Below, one piece after another: positions 1-5,195 of a stretch of 9,086 nucleotides of DNA. The translations under genes were made by a program, and so were the position numbers. Origin of the DNA: Oscillospiraceae bacterium (lineage in GTDB: Bacteria > Bacillota > Clostridia > Oscillospirales > QAMX01); NCBI GenBank assembly GCA_902772625.1, contig CACYBP010000145.1, forward strand, positions 1-9,086. The letters run 5' to 3'. The stretch's first letter is position 1, and every line of letters starts with the position of its first letter. The notes under the pieces are model-generated. The model made no database searches. It was not told where the DNA came from and saw nothing but the letters and a program-made list of their open reading frames with translations.

Positions 1-885
1 CAGTGGTTCATGGAGGCCGCGGTCTTCGTCTACGACATGGACCGGTTCCACGCCGACGACCTGCTCCGAAAGATCGGCGATTACAAGATCACCACCTTCT
101 GCGCGCCGCCCACCATCTACCGCTTCTTCATCAAGGAGGATCTTTCGAAATACGACCTGTCCTCCCTCAAGCACGCCACCACCGCAGGCGAAGCCCTGAA
201 CCCCGAGGTGCACGACCAGTTCAAAAAGGCCACCGGTCTTTCCCTGATGGAGGGCTTCGGCCAGACCGAGACCACCCTGACCGTGGCGAATTTCTACTGG
301 ATGAAAAACCGTCCCGGCTCCATGGGAAAGCCCTCCCCGGTCTACAACCTGAGGGTGGTGGGTCCCGACGGAAAGCCCTGCCCGCCGGGCGTCGTGGGCG
401 AGATCGTCATCGACATCCACGGCGGCAAGCCCTGCGGCATGTTCTCCGGGTATTATAAAGACACGGCCGGCCTTCTCAATACCGTGATCCGCGACGGCTT
501 CTATCACACCGGCGACACCGCCTGGGCCGACGAGGACGGGTTCCTCTGGTACGTGGGCCGCACCGACGACATCATCAAATCCTCCGGCTACCGCATCGGC
601 CCCTTCGAGGTGGAAAGCGTCCTGATGGAGCACCCCTCGGTCCTGGAATGCGCGGTCACCGGCGTCCCCGACCCGATCAGGGGACAGGTGGTCAAGGCCA
701 CCATCGTCCTCTCCCGCGGCTACGAGCCCTCGGAGGAATTGAAAAAAGAGCTTCAGAATTACGTCAAGAGCCACACCGCGCCTTATAAATACCCCCGGGC
801 GGTGGAGTTCGTGACCGAGCTTCCGAAGACCATTTCCGGCAAGATCAAGCGCAGCGAGATCCGCGAAAAGGATCATCAAAAATAA
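1..885 (+). CDS. AMP-forming acyl-CoA synthetase (ACSM/acetyl-CoA synthetase-like), 3' part only
   Basis: This is the C-terminal 294 residues of an ANL-superfamily ligase; the reading frame is open to the left edge, so the true start lies outside the window. The family activates a carboxylic acid with ATP to an acyl-adenylate and transfers it to CoA in the cytoplasm. Visible motifs in order, numbered in the fragment, are: TTAGEAL near 60-66, the adenine-binding GFGQTETT near 85-92, YHTGDTAW near 168-175, the hinge stretch [20 protein letters not shown] near 186-205, and the C-terminal [10 protein letters not shown] near 275-284 with the catalytic lysine. Full-length relatives are about 530-560 residues, so roughly 250 are missing. 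The motif set best fits medium-chain or acetyl-CoA synthetases rather than peptide-synthetase modules, as no carrier domain follows. The exact acyl substrate cannot be read. It is followed after 12 nt by an acetyl esterase gene, probably in the same transcript. Confidence 0.9.
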   Translation, partial: QWFMEAAVFVYDMDRFHADDLLRKIGDYKITTFCAPPTIYRFFIKEDLSKYDLSSLKHATTAGEALNPEVHDQFKKATGLSLMEGFGQTETTLTVANFYWMKNRPGSMGKPSPVYNLRVVGPDGKPCPPGVVGEIVIDIHGGKPCGMFSGYYKDTAGLLNTVIRDGFYHTGDTAWADEDGFLWYVGRTDDIIKSSGYRIGPFEVESVLMEHPSVLECAVTGVPDPIRGQVVKATIVLSRGYEPSEELKKELQNYVKSHTAPYKYPRAVEFVTELPKTISGKIKRSEIREKDHQK

Positions 886-889
886 GGAG
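884..889 (+). promoter_or_regulatory. Shine-Dalgarno site that fixes the esterase start
   Basis: AAGGAG lies 8 nt before the ATG at 898 and overlaps the stop codon of the upstream ligase. The in-frame GTG at 889 begins inside this site and has no ribosome binding site of its own, so the ATG at 898 is preferred. Confidence 0.75.
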
Positions 890-897
890 TGACGATT

Positions 898-1860
898 ATG
901 TCTTTGATCGACATGCCTCTGGAGGAGCTCCGCGAATACCGCGGTCTCAACGAATGCCCCGCCGACCTGGACGAATTCTGGAACCGGTCTCTCTCTGAGA
1001 TGGAATCCCTCGGCGTCGACTACGAATTGGAGCCCGCCGCGTTTCAGGCGCCCGGCGCCGAATGCTACCATCTCTGGTTCACCGGGATGGGCGGCGCGCG
1101 CGTCCACGCCAAATTCCTCCGCCCCGCGCGGCGCGAGGGAAAGCTGCCCGCCGTCCTGATGTTCCACGGATACTCGGGCGATTCGGGATCCTTCTCCTCC
1201 AAGCTCGGCTACGTCGGCGCGGGATACGTGGTGGCGGCTCTCGACTGCCGCGGGCAGGGCGGTCTTTCAGAGGACCCGGTGCCGGTCAAGGGCAACACCC
1301 TGAACGGACATATCATCCGCGGTCTGGAGGACGAAAGCCCCGAAAAGCTCTATTTCCGCAACGTCTTCCTCGACTGCGCCCAGTTGGCCCGCATCGTGAT
1401 GGCTCTTTCCTACGTGGACGAGACCCGCGTGGCCGCCACCGGCGGCAGTCAGGGCGGCGGGCTGACCCTCGCCTGCGCGGCCCTGACCCCGACCCTGAAC
1501 CGCGCGGCCCCGGTCTATCCCTTCCTTTCGGATTACCGCAGAGTCTGGGAAATGGACCTCGCGAAGGATGCCTACGTCGACGTGAAAGAGTTTTTCCGTC
1601 ACACCGATCCCACCCACGCGCGCGAGAAGGAGACCTTCACCCGGCTCGGTTATGTGGATAACCACAACCTGGCCCACCGCATCCGCTGCCGTGTGCGGAT
1701 GTACACCGGCCTGATGGACACCATCTGCCCGCCCTCCAGCCAGTTCGCGGCCTACAACCGCATCGAAAGCGAAAAGGAGGTCGTCCTCTACCCCGACTTC
1801 GGGCACGAATACCTCCCCGGCTCGGAGGACGATATCATGAAGTTCATCCTGGAAATGTAA
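898..1860 (+). CDS. Acetyl-xylan esterase / cephalosporin-C deacetylase family (CE7), cytoplasmic
   Basis: This 320-residue alpha/beta hydrolase has the usual CE7 length. The family removes acetyl groups from short acetylated xylo-oligosaccharides and other small acetyl esters, releasing acetate. The catalytic triad is visible as Ser184 in GGSQGG, Asp274 in GLMDTICPP and His303 in FGHE. The oxyanion-hole HGY is at 90-92 and the family-specific RGQ motif at 118-120. No signal peptide or membrane segment is seen, which fits action in the cytoplasm on imported oligosaccharides. The N-terminal half carries the typical CE7 lead-in (DLDEFWNRSL near 23-32). It follows the acyl-CoA synthetase by 12 nt and ends 14 nt before a strong terminator, so it is probably the last gene of that operon. 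Acetate released here could be activated by the neighbouring ligase; that link is inference. The substrate range is not readable from sequence. Confidence 0.93.
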   Translation: MSLIDMPLEELREYRGLNECPADLDEFWNRSLSEMESLGVDYELEPAAFQAPGAECYHLWFTGMGGARVHAKFLRPARREGKLPAVLMFHGYSGDSGSFSSKLGYVGAGYVVAALDCRGQGGLSEDPVPVKGNTLNGHIIRGLEDESPEKLYFRNVFLDCAQLARIVMALSYVDETRVAATGGSQGGGLTLACAALTPTLNRAAPVYPFLSDYRRVWEMDLAKDAYVDVKEFFRHTDPTHAREKETFTRLGYVDNHNLAHRIRCRVRMYTGLMDTICPPSSQFAAYNRIESEKEVVLYPDFGHEYLPGSEDDIMKFILEM

Positions 1861-1874
1861 AGCGTCGATATAAG

Positions 1875-1913
1875 CAGGAAGGCGGGACCGCGAGGGTCCC
1901 GCCTTCCTGTTTT
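1875..1913 (+). terminator. Rho-independent terminator of the esterase operon
   Basis: A perfect 15-bp stem is formed by 1875-1889 and 1895-1909 with the 5-nt loop GCGAG, followed by TTTT at 1910-1913. It begins 14 nt after the esterase stop. The stem is GC-rich. Confidence 0.92.
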
Positions 1914-1929
1914 CTTATATGCCCGGAGC

Positions 1930-1975
1930 TCAAAACGCAGCCGGGTCCAGGCCGCGTGCCGGATCCGGCTGCGTT
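1930..1975 (-). terminator. Rho-independent terminator of the XRE regulator gene
   Basis: Arms 1934-1948 and 1961-1975 pair over 15 bp with a single G-U wobble and a 12-nt loop. Read on the - strand, the stem ends in a run of T (AAAA at 1932-1935 on the + strand), so it stops transcription coming from the repressor gene whose stop is at 1996. With the esterase terminator it insulates two convergent genes. Confidence 0.8.
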
Positions 1976-1995
1976 GCGTTCTTCTTCAGCGCATC

Positions 1996-2238
1996 TTATC
2001 GGTCTCCGAGCCTCTTTTCGATTTCCCCGGCGATGTCCGTCAGCGAGACGCCCAGCGCTCTGCTGATCCGGAAGAGCGTTTCCAGCGTCGGCTTCCTCTC
2101 TCCCCTTTCGATGGCGCTCAGGTGGGTCCTGCCGATATCGGCAAGCCCGCTCACCACCTCCTGGGAAAGTCCCTTCTGCCTTCTCATCTCCGCGATCGCC
2201 TCACCCACCGCCACCGGGTCCAAAAACACGTCAGACAT
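1996..2238 (-). CDS. XRE-family helix-turn-helix transcriptional regulator (80 aa)
   Basis: This short protein is almost entirely one Cro/C1-type DNA-binding domain at residues about 12-66, with the recognition part GLSQEVVSGLADIGRTHLSA at 24-43 followed by IERGERKPTLETL, the classic end of the fold. No ligand-binding or protease domain follows, so it probably acts as a simple dimeric repressor. The start chosen is the ATG at 2238, preceded by GGGAGGAGGA about 6 nt upstream. A longer reading from 2304 would add 22 unlikely residues and run through the promoter region. The gene diverges from the membrane protein/DUF5067 pair and shares a 115-bp AT-rich region with it, so control of that pair and of itself is likely. 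An 11-bp inverted repeat spans its start codon and Shine-Dalgarno site. The gene body looks GC-rich, unlike the two divergent genes. Confidence 0.9.
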   Translation of the reverse strand: MSDVFLDPVAVGEAIAEMRRQKGLSQEVVSGLADIGRTHLSAIERGERKPTLETLFRISRALGVSLTDIAGEIEKRLGDR

Positions 2239-2268
2239 ACAATATCCTCCTCCCGGAATATTGTATGT
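2235..2268. repeat. 11-bp perfect inverted repeat, candidate operator of the XRE gene
   Basis: ACATACAATAT at 2235-2245 and ATATTGTATGT at 2258-2268 are exact reverse complements separated by 12 nt. The left arm contains the regulator's start codon, the spacer holds its Shine-Dalgarno site, and the right arm overlaps the best -10 candidate on the - strand. The arm centres are 23 bp apart, about two helical turns. This fits a repressor operator. An mRNA hairpin with the ribosome site in the loop is the alternative. Confidence 0.7.
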
Positions 2269-2289
2269 TTTTTTGTTTCTATGTTTGAA
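2260..2289 (-). promoter_or_regulatory. Possible promoter of the XRE regulator
   Basis: On the - strand, TTCAAA (2289-2284) and TACAAT (2265-2260) are separated by 18 nt, matching the -35 and -10 consensus at 4 and 5 of 6 positions. Transcription would start near 2253, almost at the Shine-Dalgarno site, which is unusually tight; another promoter further upstream is possible. Confidence 0.35.
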
Positions 2290-2314
2290 TACATATGTTG
2301 ACATTTGAATACAT
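2284..2314. repeat. Direct repeat TTTGAATACAT, two copies with a 20-bp period
   Basis: Exact 11-bp copies lie at 2284-2294 and 2304-2314. The 20-bp period is close to two helical turns, so both copies face the same side of the DNA. The first overlaps the - strand -35 candidate and the second lies in the spacer of the + strand promoter, as expected for regulator binding sites controlling divergent genes. Confidence 0.7.
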
Positions 2315-2326
2315 TTGTGTTAATCT
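2298..2326 (+). promoter_or_regulatory. Sigma-A-type promoter of the membrane protein/DUF5067 pair
   Basis: A consensus TTGACA -35 box at 2298-2303 is followed by a 17-nt spacer and TAATCT at 2321-2326, preceded by TG plus one base (extended -10). The -10 hexamer itself matches only 3 of 6 positions. The predicted start near 2333 leaves about 20 nt before the GTG start, enough for the GGAGG site. Confidence 0.55.
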
Positions 2327-2341
2327 ATGAATAACTCCCAC

Positions 2342-2346
2342 GGAGG
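2342..2346 (+). promoter_or_regulatory. Shine-Dalgarno site that fixes a GTG start
   Basis: GGAGG lies 7 nt before GTG at 2354. The earlier in-frame ATG at 2327 abuts the -10 box and would be at or before the transcription start, so GTG 2354 is preferred. Confidence 0.7.
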
Positions 2347-2353
2347 TTCACCC

Positions 2354-2821
2354 GTGAAAAGACTCTATAAAGCACCTGTCATACATGCAATTATCGCTCT
2401 CGCCATCGGTGGGTTTCTTTACGTATTTCTGTATCAGGATGATCCTATGGGGTTTCACCTGACTCTTGATCTACCCATCCTTCGGCCGGAACAATCTCTC
2501 GTATCCCTTCTCATAAGGTATTATGCCGCGGACTTTTTATGGGCATATGCTTTGTACATGCTTATGTTTTTTACGTGGGAAAAAACTTATACCGCTTTCA
2601 TTCTTCAAGCTGCTGTAAGCCTTTTTTGGGAAATCGGTCAGGGGATTGGCTTTTTCCCCGGAACTTTTGACTTCAAAGACGTTCTATTGTATCCTGCGGC
2701 GGGATTGATCGCCGTTTTAATAATTTCTTTTGGGAGGAAACTTTATCATGAAAAACACGCTTCGCATCATACTGACGGTTCTGATCGTGTCTCTATTTAC
2801 ACTAATGGCTGTCGCAAGTAA
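2354..2821 (+). CDS. Small four-helix membrane protein, function unknown (VanZ-like features)
   Basis: This 155-residue hydrophobic protein has four probable transmembrane segments near residues 8-27, 58-75, 79-100 and 107-126, with a charged extracytoplasmic or cytoplasmic loop at 28-57 and a hydrophilic tail from 128. I do not recognise it firmly. The pattern E93-x-x-Q96, then GTFDFKD at 103-109 before the last helix and a glycine at 117 resembles the conserved region of VanZ-like proteins, but the match is by eye and weak. It begins with GTG behind a GGAGG site and is the first gene after a divergent promoter. Its last 74 bases overlap the start of the DUF5067 gene in another reading frame, so the pair is almost certainly co-transcribed and probably translationally coupled. 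Base composition is lower in GC than the flanking operons. Confidence 0.75.
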   Translation: MKRLYKAPVIHAIIALAIGGFLYVFLYQDDPMGFHLTLDLPILRPEQSLVSLLIRYYAADFLWAYALYMLMFFTWEKTYTAFILQAAVSLFWEIGQGIGFFPGTFDFKDVLLYPAAGLIAVLIISFGRKLYHEKHASHHTDGSDRVSIYTNGCRK

Positions 2822-3284
2822 TTCCAGTGACTCAACTAATACTTCCACTTCTTCAAGCAGCAGTACATCTTCCGCTGAAAAAGCAGAAAAACCCGACGCT
2901 CCGGTTGAAGAAGGTACCGGCGTTCTTGGAAACTATAAAGTCGAAATCAAGAGTTCCCGCCTCGCCGAAGACATTGAAGGAAAGCCCGTCATCATCGTGA
3001 CCTATGGCTTTACCAATAATGGCGAGAATGCCACAAGCTTTATGGTCGCACTGAACGATGAAGCGTATCAAAACGGAGTAGGATTGAACAAGGCTATTTT
3101 TGTTGATGACTCAGCCAAATACAGTTCGGATAATCAGAGCAAAGATATCCGTACCGGTGTTGCCCTTGACGTCGAAGTCGCTTACGAACTGAATGACACG
3201 GAAAGCGATGTAGAAGTTGAGGTAACCGAGTTTATCAGCTTCAACAAAAACACCGTCACGAAAGTGTTCCAGATATCTGATTGA
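2748..3284 (+). CDS. Exported DUF5067-like protein with Ser/Thr-rich linker
   Basis: The 178-residue product has an N-terminal signal peptide: a basic start (MKNTLR), a hydrophobic core at 7-22 and a probable cut after Ala23 or Ser24. A very Ser/Thr-rich low-complexity linker follows at about 25-43, then a beta-rich domain from 60 to the end. Blocks such as YKVEIKSSRLAED, VTYGFTNNGENATSFMVAL and YELNDTESDVEVEV match my memory of DUF5067, an immunoglobulin-like domain of unknown function found in secreted proteins of Firmicutes. Many relatives are lipoproteins, but no cysteine exists at the cleavage region, so it is probably released or held by other contacts. ATG 2748 is chosen because GGGAGG lies 10 nt upstream. 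It overlaps the membrane protein gene by 74 nt and is followed by a terminator at 3357. The domain assignment is from memory, not a search. Confidence 0.85.
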   Translation: MKNTLRIILTVLIVSLFTLMAVASNSSDSTNTSTSSSSSTSSAEKAEKPDAPVEEGTGVLGNYKVEIKSSRLAEDIEGKPVIIVTYGFTNNGENATSFMVALNDEAYQNGVGLNKAIFVDDSAKYSSDNQSKDIRTGVALDVEVAYELNDTESDVEVEVTEFISFNKNTVTKVFQISD

Positions 3285-3356
3285 GCAAAAGCCGTTAATC
3301 TTCCTGATCCGTCAGGCTCCGATCTGAAAGAAGAAAGCTTCTCTTCATAGAAAGGC

Positions 3357-3400
3357 AAGTCTCCCCGCCCGGGGATCCGGGCGGGGAGACTTCTATTCTT
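3357..3400. terminator. Probable bidirectional terminator between convergent operons
   Basis: Arms 3357-3372 and 3377-3392 form a perfect 16-bp GC-rich stem with the loop GGAT. The + strand side is followed by a T-rich run (TTCTATTCTTTC) and the - strand side by GCCTTTCTATG. It lies between the DUF5067 gene (stop 3284) and the end of the hydrogenase gene (3418), so it can stop transcription from both sides. The T-tracts are imperfect, so strength in each direction is uncertain. Confidence 0.8.
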
Positions 3401-3417
3401 TCAGGGAAGGAAGAAGC

Positions 3418-5178
3418 TTATTTCTCCTCGTACTTCTTGCGCGCCACGTAGTGGGTGTGCAGAAGCTCGTGCGCTCTGTGGCCGTTGGGCTCGCCGAGGT
3501 AGGAGCCTTCGCCGTAAAGCGCCATGACCGAGGAATTCTGATGCGACTTGCGGATCGCCTTGCCGGCGTCGATCTGATAGAGAGCCTTGGCTCTTTCAGC
3601 CTTGACGTTGAGGTAGGCGCGATCCTTGGAGGAGACGATCGGGGTACCGCCGCCGCAGACGCATCCGCCGGGGCAGCCCATGACCTCGATGAAGTGATAC
3701 TGCTTTTCGCCGCTCTTGACCGCGTTGAGAAGCTTTTCCGCGTTGCCGGTGCCGTTGGCCACGGCGACCTTCACGAGGGTGCCGCCTACGTCGACCTCAG
3801 CCTCTTTGACGCCTTCGATGCCGCGCACCGCGGTGAAGTTGACGTCTTCCAGAGTCTCGCCGGTGACGATCTCGTAAACCGAGCGGAGAGCCGCTTCCAT
3901 AACGCCGCCGGTGGCGCCGAAGATGTCGGCCGCGCCGGAGGAGGCGCCGAAGAAGGAATCGAAGTCCTCGTCCGGGAGGCGGGCGAAGTCGATGCCGGCC
4001 TGCTTGATCATGCGGGCAAGCTCACGCACCGTCAGGACGGCGTCCACGTCGGCAAGGCCGTCGACGTTCGCAAGCTCGGCGCGCTTCGCCTCGAACTTCT
4101 TGGCCGTGCAGGGCATCACCGAGACCACGAAGATGCTCTTCGGATCGATGCCTTCTTTTTCGGCGTAGTAGCTCTTGATCATGGCGCCCAGCATTTCGTG
4201 CGGCGACTTGCAGGAGGAAAGATTCGGAATGAATTCGGGGAAGAATGTCTCGCAGTACTTGATCCAGCCCGGCGAGCAGGAGGTGATCATCGGCAGGACG
4301 GCGTTCGGATCGTTGAGACGGTGCACGAATTCGTTGCCCTCTTCGATGATGGTGAGGTCGGCGCCGTAGTTGGTGTCGAAGACCTTGTCAAAGCCGAGTC
4401 TCTTCAGAGCCGCGGCAAGCTTTCCGGTGACCGGGGTGCCCATGGGAAGGCCGAATTCCTCGCCCAGGGTGGCGCGCACGGCGGGAGCCGGCTGCACGAC
4501 CACGTGCTTCGCGGGATCGGCGATGGCGTCCCAGACCTCCTGGATGCTCTCTTTTTCATGCAGAGCGCCGGTGGGGCAGGCCAGGATGCACTGACCGCAG
4601 TTGACGCAGGGGCTGTCGGCGAGAGATCTGCCGAAGACCGAGCCGATGGTGGTGTTGAAGCCGCGCTTCGAGGCGCCGATGGCGCCGATCTTCTGCACCT
4701 TGTTGCAGGTGGCGACGCAGCGGCGGCACTTGATGCACTTGGAGTTGTCGCGGACGATGGACAGGGAGACCTCGTCGATGGTGGTGGGGGTCTTCACGCC
4801 GTCAAACGGGTAATCGTTCACGCCGTACTCGCGGCACAGCGCCTGGAATTCGCAGTTTTCGCTGCGGATGCAGGAGGTGCACTCGCGGTTGTGGTTGGCG
4901 AGCAGCAGCTCCAGGTTGATCTTTCTCTGCTCCCGGATCTCGGGGGTGTTGGTCTTGACGACCATCCCGTCGGTGGCGGGCAGCACGCAGGCCGCGCCGA
5001 AGCCTCTGGTGCCGGTGGCTTCCACCAGGCACAGACGGCAGGCGCCGATCTGCTGCACTTCGGGCAGATAACAGAGCGTGGGTATATTGACGTTGGCAGC
5101 TCTCGCAGCCTCGAGAACGGTCGAGCCGGCGGGGACGCTTACCTGAATACCGTCGATGGTAAGAGTGATCATATCCAT
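3418..5178 (-). CDS. hndD: [FeFe] hydrogenase catalytic subunit, NAD(P)H-dependent type (HndD/HydA)
   Basis: This 586-residue cytoplasmic enzyme interconverts protons plus electrons and H2. Domains in order: a plant-type [2Fe-2S] domain (C36, C47, C50, C64), a His-Cys [4Fe-4S] site (H96, C100, C103, C109), two ferredoxin [4Fe-4S] sites (C148/151/154/158 and C191/194/197/201), the H-cluster domain and a C-terminal small-subunit-like domain near 520-577. H-cluster ligands are C301 (TSCSPGW), C357 (MPCTAKKFE), C502 and C506 (EVMGCPGGCVCGGG). FFGASSGAADIFGATGG at 409-425 is also typical. Residue 302 is Ser where monomeric enzymes carry the proton-relay Cys. ATG 5178 follows AGGGGG by 9 nt. It is the last gene of the operon, 17 nt after the NuoF-like subunit, which supplies or accepts electrons. 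Maturation genes hydE, hydF and hydG are not in the window. The protein looks intact. Confidence 0.97.
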   Translation of the reverse strand: MDMITLTIDGIQVSVPAGSTVLEAARAANVNIPTLCYLPEVQQIGACRLCLVEATGTRGFGAACVLPATDGMVVKTNTPEIREQRKINLELLLANHNRECTSCIRSENCEFQALCREYGVNDYPFDGVKTPTTIDEVSLSIVRDNSKCIKCRRCVATCNKVQKIGAIGASKRGFNTTIGSVFGRSLADSPCVNCGQCILACPTGALHEKESIQEVWDAIADPAKHVVVQPAPAVRATLGEEFGLPMGTPVTGKLAAALKRLGFDKVFDTNYGADLTIIEEGNEFVHRLNDPNAVLPMITSCSPGWIKYCETFFPEFIPNLSSCKSPHEMLGAMIKSYYAEKEGIDPKSIFVVSVMPCTAKKFEAKRAELANVDGLADVDAVLTVRELARMIKQAGIDFARLPDEDFDSFFGASSGAADIFGATGGVMEAALRSVYEIVTGETLEDVNFTAVRGIEGVKEAEVDVGGTLVKVAVANGTGNAEKLLNAVKSGEKQYHFIEVMGCPGGCVCGGGTPIVSSKDRAYLNVKAERAKALYQIDAGKAIRKSHQNSSVMALYGEGSYLGEPNGHRAHELLHTHYVARKKYEEK

Positions 5179-5195
5179 TATTCGATTCCCCCTGA

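Larger units (their letters stand above)
2240..3300. other. AT-rich block with the divergent region and the membrane/DUF5067 pair
   Basis: Hand counts give 30% GC for 2241-2300, 42% for 2521-2580, 43% for 2761-2820 and 50% for 3121-3180. This compares with 63% for 541-600 and 73% for 6301-6360. The block is bounded by strong terminators and looks like a small cassette of different origin. No insertion sequence, integrase or attachment-site repeat was found at its edges. Confidence 0.5.

Noticed and set aside
889..897. GTG start of the esterase at 889
   Set aside because: The GTG overlaps the AAGGAG site that serves ATG 898.
1267..1806. 179-codon - strand frame inside the esterase gene
   Set aside because: Antisense to a CE7 esterase with an intact catalytic triad; no domain seen.
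1919..2308. 129-codon + strand frame opposite the XRE gene
   Set aside because: It covers the - strand terminator and the repressor gene antisense, starts inside terminator sequence and lacks a ribosome binding site.
2327..2353. ATG 2327 as the membrane protein start
   Set aside because: It abuts the -10 box and has no Shine-Dalgarno site, whereas GTG 2354 has GGAGG at 7 nt.
3303..3316. Small hairpin CCTGA-TCCG-TCAGG after the DUF5067 gene
   Set aside because: A 5-bp stem with no T-tract; too short to call, with a much stronger hairpin at 3357-3392.
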